Shown piece by piece: positions 1 through 8,959 of a stretch of DNA of 64,000 nt. Position 1 is the first letter of the stretch. The number at the start of each line of letters is the position of its first letter. A program made the position numbers and the translations under genes. The notes beneath the pieces are model-generated. The model made no database searches and had not been told where the DNA came from. It saw only the letters and a list, made by a program, of their open reading frames with translations. This stretch comes from JBJMHZ01 sp045807125 (lineage in GTDB: Bacteria; Actinomycetota; Actinomycetes; JAWWOL01), in the NCBI GenBank assembly GCA_045807125.1, contig JBJMHZ010000052.1, positions 163,777 through 227,776 on the forward strand. The letters are read 5' to 3'.

Positions 1-255
1 AGCCGGGCAGCGGAGGGACCAGTCATAGTACGAGCCGTTCAGCGTGAGGCCGTTGGCAGCCGCATCCGGGCTGATGGCCCCGTTGTGACGGCCCGTGCCG
101 TCGACCATCACGGCCGATCCGGCAGGCTCGTTCAGCTGCCAGTCGGCCATCAGCGTCGTTGCGGCCGAAGCCGGCGCCGCCTGGACGGCAGTGAGGCCGG
201 ACGCAACGAGAACGGCGCCGAGAAGCGCACCCGCGAGCGACCGCACCCTGCCCAT
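1..255 (-). CDS. Secreted LamG-like (concanavalin A fold) protein, N-terminal fragment
   Basis: An open frame enters from the left edge and begins at the ATG at 255, so only the first 85 residues are visible. The N-terminus is a clear Sec signal peptide: basic MGRVR, then an Ala/Leu/Val-rich core, then a likely cut after ASA near residue 32. The mature part begins with ADWQLNEPAG, followed by DGTGRHNGAI, which is the usual opening of LamG/laminin-G jelly-roll domains in secreted actinobacterial glycan-binding or glycosidase proteins. Catalytic modules, if any, lie outside the window. It diverges from the helicase at 466, with a 210-bp shared promoter region. LamG is read from the motif only. 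Confidence 0.7.
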   Translation of the reverse strand, partial: MGRVRSLAGALLGAVLVASGLTAVQAAPASAATTLMADWQLNEPAGSAVMVDGTGRHNGAISPDAAANGLTLNGSYYDWSLRCPA

Positions 256-452
256 GGCCCACCCCTATAGATCGCACCAGCGATCCGGAGCGTCCCACTG
301 CGGCCAGGCACGCGTTGGCGCAATGAGAAGGCCTGCCGTGCGTGACGGCCAGTTCACTGTCAGTGCATCCGGACGGCGGTACGAATCCATATCGCCGGCC
401 CCGGCGGCCGCGACCGGCCGGCGAGCCGGTGACCCCGGCGCACGCGGCTACC

Positions 453-458
453 TAGACT
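453..458 (+). promoter_or_regulatory. -10 box TAGACT, leaderless promoter of the helicase gene
   Basis: TAGACT fits the actinobacterial -10 consensus TANNNT and lies exactly 7 nt before the ATG at 466. Transcription would therefore start at or next to the A of the start codon. No Shine-Dalgarno sequence is present. Confidence 0.6.
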
Positions 459-465
459 GGGTGGG

Positions 466-2115
466 ATGCCTACCGACGGACCGTTGATCGTCCAGTCCGA
501 CAAGACGCTGCTGCTCGAGGTCGACCATCCGCTGGCCGGCGAGTGCCGGCGAGCCGTCGCGCCGTTCGCCGAGCTGGAGCGCGCGCCCGAGCACGTGCAC
601 ACGTACCGGGTCACGCCGCTCGGGCTGTGGAACGCGCGCGCCGCCGGCCACGACGCCGAGCAGGTCGTCGACACGCTGCTGCGCTACTCGCGCTACTCGG
701 TGCCGCACGCGCTGCTGGTCGACATCGCCGAGACGATGGCGCGGTACGGCCGGCTGCAGCTGGCCAACTCGCCCGTGCACGGCCTCGTGCTGCGCTCGAT
801 CGACCGGGCCGTGCTCGAGGAGGTGCTGCGCAGCCGGAAGATCCAGCCGATGCTCGGTGCCCGCCTCGACGACGAGACGGTCGTCGTGCACCCGTCGCAG
901 CGCGGCTTCCTCAAGCAGGCGCTGCTCAAGATCGGCTGGCCGGCGGAGGATCTCGCCGGCTACGTCGACGGCGAGGCGCACTCGATGGACCTCGTCGAGG
1001 ACGGCTGGGCGCTCCGCCCGTACCAGCACCAGTCGGCCGAGGCGTTCCTGGCCGGCGGCAGCGGGGTCGTCGTGCTGCCCTGCGGGGCCGGCAAGACGCT
1101 CGTCGGCGCCGCCGCCATGGCCCTCGCCAAGTCGACGACGCTGATCCTCGTCACCAACACGGTCGCGGCCCGGCAGTGGAAGAGCGAGCTGCTGCGGCGG
1201 ACGACGCTGACCGAGGAGGAGATCGGCGAGTACTCCGGAGAGCGCAAGGAGATCCGGCCGGTCACGATCGCGACGTACCAGGTGATGACGACCCGCCGCA
1301 AGGGCGTCTTCGCGCACCTGGAGCTGTTCGACGCGCGCGACTGGGGACTCATCATCTACGACGAGGTGCACCTGCTGCCGGCGCCGGTGTTCCGCTTCAC
1401 CGCCGACATCCAGTCGCGGCGCCGGCTCGGGCTCACCGCCACGCTGGTCCGCGAGGACGGGCGCGAGGGCGACGTCTTCTCCCTCATCGGGCCGAAGCGC
1501 TTCGACGTGCCGTGGCGCGACATCGAGGCGCAGGGCTACATCGCGCCGGCCGAGTGCATCGAGGTGCGCGTGACGCTCACCGAGGCCGAGCGGCTCGACT
1601 ACGCGACCGCGGAGCCGGAGGAGCGCTACCGGGTGGGCGCGACGACCCGCACCAAGACCAGGGTCGTCGAGCGGCTGGTCGAGCGGCACCGCGGCGAGCG
1701 CACGCTCGTCATTGGCCAGTACCTCGACCAGCTCGACGAGCTCGGCGCCGACATCGGCTGCCCGGTCATCAAGGGCGAGACCCGCACCGCCGAGCGCGAG
1801 CGCCTGTTCGAGGCGTTCCGGCAGGGCGAGGTCATGACGCTCGTCGTCAGCAAGGTGGCCAACTTCTCCGTCGACCTGCCGGAGGCCGCCGTCGCCATCC
1901 AGGTGTCGGGCACGTTCGGGTCGCGGCAGGAGGAGGCGCAGCGCCTCGGCCGGATCCTGCGCCCCAAGAGCGACGGCCGGCCGGCGCGGTTCTACTCGGT
2001 GGTCGCCCGCGACACCCTCGACCAGGAGTACGCCGCGCACCGGCAGCGCTTCCTCGCCGAGCAGGGCTACGCGTACGAGATCATCGACGCCGACGACATC
2101 CTCGCCGGCGACTGA
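466..2115 (+). CDS. XPB/Ssl2-type superfamily 2 DNA helicase
   Basis: A 549-residue ATP-dependent DNA helicase of the bacterial XPB family, expected to unwind or translocate on DNA in repair. Walker A is PCGAGKT near residue 205, the DEVH box (YDEVHLLP) is near 302, and motif III LTATLVRED follows near 323. The second RecA-like domain carries the IKGET and QEEAQRLGRILRPK motifs that end SF2 helicases. The N-terminal ~180 residues match the damage-recognition-like region of XPB homologues. The ATG at 466 has no ribosome site but sits 7 nt after a TANNNT box. The next genes (VOC protein and a small protein) follow on the same strand after about 90 nt. Confidence 0.9.
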   Translation: MPTDGPLIVQSDKTLLLEVDHPLAGECRRAVAPFAELERAPEHVHTYRVTPLGLWNARAAGHDAEQVVDTLLRYSRYSVPHALLVDIAETMARYGRLQLANSPVHGLVLRSIDRAVLEEVLRSRKIQPMLGARLDDETVVVHPSQRGFLKQALLKIGWPAEDLAGYVDGEAHSMDLVEDGWALRPYQHQSAEAFLAGGSGVVVLPCGAGKTLVGAAAMALAKSTTLILVTNTVAARQWKSELLRRTTLTEEEIGEYSGERKEIRPVTIATYQVMTTRRKGVFAHLELFDARDWGLIIYDEVHLLPAPVFRFTADIQSRRRLGLTATLVREDGREGDVFSLIGPKRFDVPWRDIEAQGYIAPAECIEVRVTLTEAERLDYATAEPEERYRVGATTRTKTRVVERLVERHRGERTLVIGQYLDQLDELGADIGCPVIKGETRTAERERLFEAFRQGEVMTLVVSKVANFSVDLPEAAVAIQVSGTFGSRQEEAQRLGRILRPKSDGRPARFYSVVARDTLDQEYAAHRQRFLAEQGYAYEIIDADDILAGD

Positions 2116-2205
2116 GCCACCGGCGAGGCGAGGACTCGTCCGAGGCCACCGGACGGCGCTCACCGCCGTCCTATGCTGGTCGGACGGCGGCGGGAGGAGA
2201 TGGCC

Positions 2206-2727
2206 ATGGCGCAACCCACCGAGACAGAGCGCGCCGAGCTCGAGGCGCGCCGGGCCGAGCTGCGCAAGCGCTACCTGCTGCCGCTCGGCGAACGACCGGC
2301 GACCAACGGCCGCGGCATCCACCACGCGGCGCTGATCTGCCACGACGTCGAGCGGACGATCGAGTTCTACCAGGGCCTGCTCGGCTTCCCGCTCGCCGAG
2401 CTGGTCGAGAACCGCGACTACCCCGGGTCGTCGCACTTCTTCTTCGACCTCGGCAACAAGACGCTGCTCGGCTTCTTCGACTTCCCCGGGCTCGGGCTCG
2501 AGCGAGGAGTCGAGTCGATCGGCTCCGTGCAGCACATCGCGATCGCGGTGCCGCCGCAGCGGCATGCGCAGCTGCGGGCCAAGCTCGACGAGGCAGGCGT
2601 CGCCTACAGCGGGCCCGATCGCGGGATCGAGGAGTCGCTCTACCTCCGCGACCCGGACGGCATCGGCATCGAGCTGCTGTCCGACCCGCTGATGTACTTC
2701 GCCGGCCGGCAGCTCGACGAGGGCTGA
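2206..2727 (+). CDS. VOC (glyoxalase/dioxygenase superfamily) protein
   Basis: 173 residues. After a charged N-terminal helix comes a vicinal-oxygen-chelate fold: GIHHAALICHDVERTIEFYQ starts the first beta-alpha-beta-beta-beta unit and VQHIAIAVP the second, ending in the typical YLRDPDGIGIELLS. Metal ligands are probably the His of IHHAA, the His of VQHIA and the Glu of IELLS. Substrate cannot be told from sequence; bleomycin/fosfomycin-type and catechol-type VOC proteins share these motifs. The ATG at 2206 is preferred because GGGAGGAG ends 6 nt before it; an ATG at 2200 would have no spacing. A TANNNT box (TATGCT) lies at 2172-2177. The stop overlaps the next start (TGATG). Confidence 0.85.
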   Translation: MAQPTETERAELEARRAELRKRYLLPLGERPATNGRGIHHAALICHDVERTIEFYQGLLGFPLAELVENRDYPGSSHFFFDLGNKTLLGFFDFPGLGLERGVESIGSVQHIAIAVPPQRHAQLRAKLDEAGVAYSGPDRGIEESLYLRDPDGIGIELLSDPLMYFAGRQLDEG

Positions 2728-3062
2728 TGCCGGCGGACGACGTGCTGGCGGCGGCCGCCGAGGCGGTCCGGCACGACCTGGAGGCGACCGGCGCCTGGAC
2801 GGCTGCCGCCGCCCGCGCCCTCGACCACGGCCTCGCCCATCGCCGGTGGTGGCTGACCCAGTGGCCGGACGGGGCGCCGCACGTGCCGGGCCTGCTGGCC
2901 CAGGACGTGCAGGACGCCGTGCACGAGACGGCCGACGACCGGTGGCCGCGCTGCCCCGAGCACCCCGACCACCCGCTGCTCGTCGAGCCGGACCTCGGCC
3001 CCGACCCGTTCTGGGTGTGCCACCGCACCGGGCTGCCGGTGGCCCAGGTCGGCGACCTGTAG
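2727..3062 (+). CDS. Conserved-looking small protein of unknown function
   Basis: 111 residues, start ATG overlapping the stop of the VOC gene by one base, so the two are translationally coupled. The sequence is rich in Trp, His and Asp (RRWWLTQWPDG, DDRWPRCPEHPDHP). Its C-terminal half has a Cys-Pro-x-His and a later Cys-His pair (FWVCHRTG), which could bind a metal. No signal peptide or membrane segment. I do not recognise the family. The frame has the strong third-position GC bias of its neighbours, which supports real coding. Confidence 0.65.
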   Translation: MPADDVLAAAAEAVRHDLEATGAWTAAAARALDHGLAHRRWWLTQWPDGAPHVPGLLAQDVQDAVHETADDRWPRCPEHPDHPLLVEPDLGPDPFWVCHRTGLPVAQVGDL

Positions 3063-3112
3063 CGGCCGGCCGCCGAGATGCGCGACGCCAGGCGAGCTGG
3101 ATCAGCGAGCCC

Positions 3113-3664
3113 TCAGCCGAAGTCGACCGAGCCGGTGCTCACCGTCCCCGCCTGCCGGCCGGGGGCGTCGTAGTTCTTCCAGTACAGGTTGGCGTGGTCG
3201 ATGACCTTGTCGGGCGGTGGAGCGCCCCACTCGGTGAGGTCCTCGGTGGTGTGGGCGTCGGCGACGAGCGTCGTGTCATAGCCCCGGACGATCGCGCCGT
3301 GCAGCGTGGACATGATGCAGGCGTCGGTCTGAGCGCCGGCGACGATCAGCCGCCCCACCTTGCGCTCCGCGAGCACCGCCTCGAGGTCGGTGGCCTCGAA
3401 GGAGTCGCCGTAGTGCTTGTGCACCACCGGCTCGGACTGCTCCTGCGCCAGCTCCGGGACGTAGCGCCAGCCGTCGCTGCCCTCGACCAGGTTGTCGCCG
3501 GAGTGCTGCACCCACACGACGGGCACGCTCTGCGCCCTGGCCTTGTCGACCAGGGAAGCGATGTTGGCGATGACGCCGTCGCGGTCGTGCGCGCCGGCCA
3601 CGACGTCGTTCTGGACGTCGATGACGAGCAAGGCGGTGTGGGGACGGTCGGGCAACGTGGTCAT
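3113..3664 (-). CDS. Isochorismatase-like cysteine hydrolase
   Basis: 183 residues of the cysteine-hydrolase (isochorismatase/nicotinamidase/ureidoacrylate amidohydrolase) family. The triad is visible: Asp16 in VIDVQND, Lys83 in VHKHYGDSF, and nucleophile Cys116 in GAQTDACIMST. A cis-peptide-type VAGAQT precedes the Cys as in the family. Substrate is not predictable. The start ATG at 3664 has GGAGGAGAG immediately upstream on the same strand. It is downstream of groEL on the minus strand but separated by a terminator-like hairpin at 3763-3794, so it is probably its own unit. Confidence 0.88.
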   Translation of the reverse strand: MTTLPDRPHTALLVIDVQNDVVAGAHDRDGVIANIASLVDKARAQSVPVVWVQHSGDNLVEGSDGWRYVPELAQEQSEPVVHKHYGDSFEATDLEAVLAERKVGRLIVAGAQTDACIMSTLHGAIVRGYDTTLVADAHTTEDLTEWGAPPPDKVIDHANLYWKNYDAPGRQAGTVSTGSVDFG

Positions 3665-3762
3665 TCTCTCTCCTCCTGGTGGGCTGATGAGCGCACACGC
3701 TACGCGGGGCCACCGACAATTTCGCCGCCCCGCGCTCCGAGCTCCGTGACGCGGGGAACGCG

Positions 3763-3794
3763 ACGAGGGCGGCCCCTTCCGGGACCGCCCTCGT
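3763..3794 (-). terminator. Hairpin terminator after groEL
   Basis: Arms ACGAGGGCGGCCCC (3763-3776) and GGGACCGCCCTCGT (3781-3794) pair over 14 positions with one non-canonical pair, around a TTCC loop. It lies just past the groEL stop codon. There is no long T-tract, as is common in high-GC genomes. Confidence 0.7.
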
Positions 3795-3820
3795 ACCGCT
3801 TTCGCGTGCTGCGTCAGGAC

Positions 3821-5452
<1,632 letters not shown>

Positions 5453-5590
5453 TCGGTGGTCCTCCCCATCCGAACACTGACACGGATGCGACCGGGCCAC
5501 GGCGCCCGCGACGGACGGCCCGCTCCCCGGCCGCGGGGCGGACCCCGCGCCGGTCGGCCTCACCGCCCCGGTCTGTCACTCGACTCGTTG

Positions 5591-5633
5591 GAGTGCTAAG
5601 GAATTCTTAGCACTCGGGCACCGCGAGTGCAAG
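5591..5633 (-). promoter_or_regulatory. HrcA/CIRCE operator with three half-sites, overlapping the groEL promoter
   Basis: Read on the groEL strand, CTTGCACTC, a 9-nt gap and GAGTGCTAA form a near-canonical CIRCE (5607-5633). A third half-site TTAGCACTC (5591-5599) follows after 7 nt, giving a second, inverted pairing with the middle arm. A -35 (TTGCAC) and a -10-like TAAGAA with a 17-nt spacer overlap the operator, so bound HrcA would block RNA polymerase. Confidence 0.88.
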
Positions 5634-5648
5634 CTCGCGGCCGGACCG

Positions 5649-6212
5649 TCAGGCATCCACTGGCCGCTGGTAGCGGCTCGCCGCCCGCCACGCCGGGTGG
5701 GTCCTCGGCAGGTCGGTGACGTCGCCGCAGTGCGCGAAACCGGCCCGCTCGTAGTACGCCCGCAGCCCCCGGTTGTGCGCCACGCAGTCCAGCCGCAGCC
5801 AGCGCCGGCCGGCGTCGGCGACCAGCGCACCGGCGTGCGCGAGCAGCAGCAGCCCGACGCCGCGCCCGGCGAGCTCGCGGCGCACCGCCAGCTGGTGGAC
5901 GTAGCCAGCGTCGTCGTGGTCGGGACGGTCGCCCCAGACCACCGGGTCGGCCCACACCAGCGCGTACGTGCCCACGATGCGCCCCCGCTCGACCGCGGCC
6001 TGCACCTCCCCGGCGGCCAGTGCGGGGGCCAGCCAGTCGCGGTCGAACCGGCCCGGCCACTGGTCGATGCACCGGTCGTGCAGCCAGCCGGCCGCCTCGT
6101 CGAGCACGGCGAGGACAGCGTCGAGGTCGTCGGCGGTCGCCGGGCGCAGCAGCACGTCCCCAGTATCCCGGCCCGGCGAGAGAGCCTCGCCCTGCGATTC
6201 AGCGTCATCCAT
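5649..6212 (-). CDS. GNAT-family N-acetyltransferase
   Basis: 187 residues with the GNAT fold. The N-terminal LLRPATADDLDAVLAVLDEA is the beta1-alpha1 unit. The acetyl-CoA pyrophosphate loop is VRRELAGRGVGLLLL near residues 120-134, and LDCVAHNRGLRAYYERAGF is the C-terminal beta-alpha motif. Acceptor unknown. Start ATG at 6212 (MDDAESQ) is a choice: the frame stays open further upstream, and a GTG nearer the first GNAT strand (GDVLLRP) is equally possible. It is divergent from the PRC-barrel gene at 6268. Confidence 0.85.
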   Translation of the reverse strand: MDDAESQGEALSPGRDTGDVLLRPATADDLDAVLAVLDEAAGWLHDRCIDQWPGRFDRDWLAPALAAGEVQAAVERGRIVGTYALVWADPVVWGDRPDHDDAGYVHQLAVRRELAGRGVGLLLLAHAGALVADAGRRWLRLDCVAHNRGLRAYYERAGFAHCGDVTDLPRTHPAWRAASRYQRPVDA

Positions 6213-6267
6213 GCGCTCGTCGGGTATCCCGACCGGCAGAGCACTTCCGCACCGACAGGAGCGAGCA

Positions 6268-6942
6268 ATGGCGCTGGATGAGCAGTCACTGGAGAGCGCG
6301 GTCGTCGTCGACTGCGAGGGCAAGGAGGTCGGCAACGTCCTCGAGGTGCACCGCGACGCCTTCTCGGGGCGGCCGGCATGGGTGGCGGTCCGCGGCGGGC
6401 TGCTGCACGGCAAGTCCCTGGTCCCGGTCGGCGACACCGAGCCGGTCGACGGGCGGCTCCAGGTGCCCTACGACGCGGCGACGATCCGCAAGGCTCCCTA
6501 CGTCGACCTGACCAGCGAGGAGCTGGTCGAGGAGGAGACCAAGCGCGAGGGCGGCGAGGCCGAGTCGATCCACGACGACAAGACCAGCCGGCAGCGTCGC
6601 GAGGACGTCTGGGCGCTCTACGAGTACTACGGGCTGCCGTTCGGCCGGCCGGACACCACCGGGGCGGCGAGCCCGGAGGCCGAGTACGGCTTCGGCAGCG
6701 CAGGCACCACGCCGGACGCCGAGGGCGCGGCCAGGACGCCGGAGGAGATCGCCGAGGCCTACCCCGACGCGCCCGGCATCGGCACCGCGGCGGAGAGCCC
6801 CGGCGCGACCGGCGTCGCGATGACCGGCGGTGGCGCCGGCACGCTGCCGATCGAGGGCGAGGCCGCCATGGCGCTTCGGCGGTCCGAGGGCGAGCCCGAG
6901 GACGGCGCCACCCGGCTCGGGGACGAGCCGGGGCGCGGCTGA
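6268..6942 (+). CDS. PRC-barrel domain protein with acidic disordered tail
   Basis: 224 residues. Residues 1-90 form a PRC-barrel (ESAVVVDCEGKEVGNVLEV, VAVRGGLLHGKSLVPV), a small beta-barrel found in photosynthetic reaction-centre H subunits and in RNA-processing or stress proteins. A conserved segment around EDVWALYEYYGLPFG follows, then a long low-complexity Gly/Ala/Glu tail (about 130-224). This layout recurs in actinobacterial proteins of unknown role. ACAGGAGCGAG precedes the ATG at 6268. No membrane segment. It converges on the cold-shock gene, with a hairpin terminator 24 bp after its stop. Confidence 0.8.
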   Translation: MALDEQSLESAVVVDCEGKEVGNVLEVHRDAFSGRPAWVAVRGGLLHGKSLVPVGDTEPVDGRLQVPYDAATIRKAPYVDLTSEELVEEETKREGGEAESIHDDKTSRQRREDVWALYEYYGLPFGRPDTTGAASPEAEYGFGSAGTTPDAEGAARTPEEIAEAYPDAPGIGTAAESPGATGVAMTGGGAGTLPIEGEAAMALRRSEGEPEDGATRLGDEPGRG

Positions 6943-6966
6943 TCCGCCGCCCCGCGCGAGAGCACG

Positions 6967-7000
6967 ACGGCCCGGCGCCCCCGCGGAGGTGCCGGGCCGT
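6967..7000 (+). terminator. Hairpin terminator after the PRC-barrel gene
   Basis: Perfect 10-bp arms ACGGCCCGGC (6967-6976) and GCCGGGCCGT (6991-7000) around a 14-nt loop, just downstream of the stop at 6942. Confidence 0.75.
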
Positions 7001-7010
7001 CGGCCGTACC

Positions 7011-7136
7011 GAGCTGTACCGAGACTGTGCTGAGCTGTACCGAGACTGTGCTGAGCTGTACCGAGACTGTGCTGAGCTGTACCGAGACTGTGCTGAGCTG
7101 TACCGAGACTGTGCTGAGCTGTGCCGAGGCTGTGCT
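7011..7136. repeat. Tandem array of six 21-bp repeats
   Basis: Five identical head-to-tail copies of a 21-bp unit starting GAGCTGTACCGAGACTGTGC (7011-7031, 7032-7052, 7053-7073, 7074-7094, 7095-7115) and one degenerate copy (7116-7136, two substitutions). The array begins 10 bp after a terminator hairpin and ends 5 bp from the stop codon of the convergent cold-shock gene. The unit is much less GC-rich than its surroundings. No strong internal hairpin is seen. Translating either strand gives only monotonous heptapeptides with no start context, so it is treated as non-coding. Confidence 0.95.
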
Positions 7137-7141
7137 GAGGG

Positions 7142-7342
7142 TCAGACCGGGCGAACCTGGTCTGCCTGCGGGCCCTTCTGGCCCTGGCTGATCTCGAACT
7201 GCACCCGCTGACCCTCGTCGAGGCTCTTGTAGCCCTCGGCCAGGATGGCGCTGTAGTGGACGAACACGTCCGGGCCACCATCGACGGCGATGAAGCCGTA
7301 GCCCTTCTCAGCGTTGAACCACTTCACTGTGCCCTGTGCCAC
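7142..7342 (-). CDS. Cold-shock protein (CspA family)
   Basis: 66 residues, a single cold-shock domain that binds single-stranded RNA/DNA. RNP1 is KGYGFI (residues ~13-18) and RNP2 is VFVHYSAI. The usual GTVKWFN opening and the GPQADQV ending are present. The start is a GTG at 7342 preceded by CAGGGAG; the frame runs on upstream but without homology. The promoter identified at 7498-7525 gives a leader of roughly 150 nt, as expected for Csp genes. The transcript ends into the 21-bp repeat array. Confidence 0.95.
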   Translation of the reverse strand: MAQGTVKWFNAEKGYGFIAVDGGPDVFVHYSAILAEGYKSLDEGQRVQFEISQGQKGPQADQVRPV

Positions 7343-7497
7343 GTTGTGCTCCCTGTCCACGTTGTGCTTCACCCTCACACCTCGCGAGGACGGGTCTTCC
7401 TTCGAACCGGACCCCGTGGACAGCAGGGCCCGCGATTCGGTTCCGCGGGCGTGGCGAGCTGGTGTGCACACGACACGAGAACTTGTGACCGCCGCTG

Positions 7498-7525
7498 ATC
7501 GTACACATCCGCCGCATCAAGGCAA
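7498..7525 (-). promoter_or_regulatory. Promoter of the cold-shock gene
   Basis: On the minus strand TTGCCT (7525-7520) and TACGAT (7503-7498) are separated by 16 nt, matching sigma-A-type -35/-10 boxes. Transcription would start near 7491, leaving an approximately 150-nt 5' leader before the GTG. Confidence 0.6.
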
Positions 7526-7635
7526 CAGTATCGGGCGCGAAACCGGCATCGAGGACGACAGAGCTTCCCGGGGCCTCCCCGGGCTTCCCCTGGCTTTCCC
7601 GGCCCCCCGCGCGCTGCGCGAGACTTGCTGCCGTG

Positions 7636-8154
7636 ATGGAGCCCGTGATCGAGCCCGTGACGGTTCGCGCGCTCACCGCCGCCGACGATCCGGGACGGCT
7701 GCGCGACCTGCGGCTGGAGATGCTGGCCGACGCGCCGCTCGCCTACCTGGAGCGCATCGAGGACGCCCGCCGCCACCCGCTCTCGTACTGGACGGAGCGG
7801 GTGCACCGCTACGCCGGCGGGGTCGATCGGCAGCTCTACGTCGCCGAGGCCGGGAACGGGGCGTGGGTCGCCCAGGCCGGCGGCTACCTCGACCGGTCGG
7901 GGCTCGCGTACCTGGTGTCGGTGTACGTCCGCCCTGCGCACCGCGGGCGCGGGCTGCTGGAGCGGCTGGCCGCACCGGTCTTCGACTGGGCAACGGCGCG
8001 CGGCTCGACCGAGATCCGGCTCGAGGTCGCCAGGGAGAACGCGCGGGCGGTCGCCGCGTACCGCCGGCTCGGGTTCGTGCCGACCGGCCGCAGCCAGCCG
8101 CACCCGCTCTACCCGAGGCGAAGCGTCGAGATCGAGATGTCGAGGCCGCTTTGA
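7636..8154 (+). CDS. GNAT-family N-acetyltransferase
   Basis: 172 residues. VTVRALTAADDPGRLRDLRLEML opens the fold, the acetyl-CoA loop is VYVRPAHRGRGLLERLAAPV, and RLEVARENARAVAAYRRLGF is the conserved motif near the C-terminus. Substrate unknown; small-molecule GNATs of this type are common next to stress genes. A GTG at 7633 abuts the ATG at 7636 (GTGATG); the ATG is taken. No clear Shine-Dalgarno, so initiation may be leaderless or weak. Confidence 0.82.
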   Translation: MEPVIEPVTVRALTAADDPGRLRDLRLEMLADAPLAYLERIEDARRHPLSYWTERVHRYAGGVDRQLYVAEAGNGAWVAQAGGYLDRSGLAYLVSVYVRPAHRGRGLLERLAAPVFDWATARGSTEIRLEVARENARAVAAYRRLGFVPTGRSQPHPLYPRRSVEIEMSRPL

Positions 8155-8176
8155 CGGGCGCCCCGGGCCGGTCAGG

Positions 8177-8503
8177 TCACGACCAGTCGGGGCCGTAGCG
8201 CAGGTAGTGCTTGATCCAGCGGTCCCACAGCGAGTCGGCGATGTGCGGCGGCATGCGCAGCCGGGTGCAGAAGTCGGCGTGCGCGAGGTGGTGCGGGGCG
8301 GCCTCGGCGCCCGCCCGCCGGCGCATGTGGTCGAGATAGGTGGCGAACAGGTCGCGCCGCACCGGCGCCGGCAACCCGGCCGGCCGCGTCAGCCGCGGGT
8401 CGACCGGGTGCGGCTGGACCCGGCCGGCGCTCGCCGCCGAGCCGGCCGGATCGGTCGTGGCGCCGGCGACGGGCGCGCCCGGCACGAGGGTCATCGTCCT
8501 CAC
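8177..8503 (-). CDS. Small protein of unknown function, coupled to the upstream small gene
   Basis: 108 residues from a GTG at 8503 (an in-frame ATG lies at 8494). The first 45 residues are Ala/Pro/Gly-rich and look disordered. The C-terminal half is compact and aromatic (RRDLFATYLDHM, DFCTRLRMPPHIADSLWDRWIKHYLRYGPDW), which suggests a helical domain. I do not recognise the family. The GTG overlaps the stop of the preceding small gene in a GTGA arrangement, typical of translational coupling, and this is the best evidence that both are real. Confidence 0.6.
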   Translation of the reverse strand: MRTMTLVPGAPVAGATTDPAGSAASAGRVQPHPVDPRLTRPAGLPAPVRRDLFATYLDHMRRRAGAEAAPHHLAHADFCTRLRMPPHIADSLWDRWIKHYLRYGPDWS

Positions 8504-8667
8504 TCCCCGATCCCGGTCGTGAGGGCACCCGGCGACGGCCGGCCGGCGGCCGCGCCCGCGGTCCCCCCGACCGCGTCGATCCGCTTCGGGCCGTGGCCCG
8601 TGCTGAGGTGCATGGTGAACTGCGCTGCCGCGTCGATGGCGGACGATACGGCGGTCGATGTCGTCAT
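8500..8667 (-). CDS. Small 55-residue protein of unknown function
   Basis: Starts MTTSTAVSSAIDAAAQFTMH at 8667, with a purine-rich stretch (GAAAGATGAGAGGG) upstream. The stop overlaps the next start by 4 nt (GTGA). The product is polar with a short amphipathic N-terminal helix and a Gly/Ala-rich tail. No signal peptide or known domain. Being so short, it could be a leader peptide controlling translation of the downstream gene. Confidence 0.4.
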   Translation of the reverse strand: MTTSTAVSSAIDAAAQFTMHLSTGHGPKRIDAVGGTAGAAAGRPSPGALTTGIGE

Positions 8668-8959
8668 GAGCGAGGCCCTCTCATCTTTCCCACGGCCGAT
8701 CGCGCCATGGGCCGGAATTGGCACCTGTCACGGGAGGCCTCGCGATGGAGACGTCCGTGATGGTTGCCGGGGCTTCGCCGGGCCGGTCCCTCTGCCCCTC
8801 TGGATGAGCGATATGTAGTTTGCGGTGGCTAACCTGGACGCAACCACGGGGGTGCGTCTGGTCGGCTCGCCGCCTGCCAGTCTTGGTCAGATCCGGTGGC
8901 TCGTCAATGCGAGAGGACCGTCCAGCATCGCTGGAGAAGCTGGGGAAGGGAGCCACGCG

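Noticed and set aside
448..2565. 705-codon open frame antisense to the helicase and VOC genes
   Set aside because: Product is monotonous Arg/Leu/Val/Ala/Asp without motifs; a by-product of strong third-position GC bias on the opposite strand.
6286..7281. Minus-strand frame giving heptapeptide repeats over the 21-bp array
   Set aside because: Repeats are multiples of three so both strands stay open; the rest is antisense to the PRC-barrel and within the csp gene, with no ribosome site.
8825..8959. 45-residue N-terminal extension of GpgS from a GTG at 8825
   Set aside because: No homology to the enzyme, no ribosome site, and GAAGGGAG is placed for the ATG at 8960 giving the family length.
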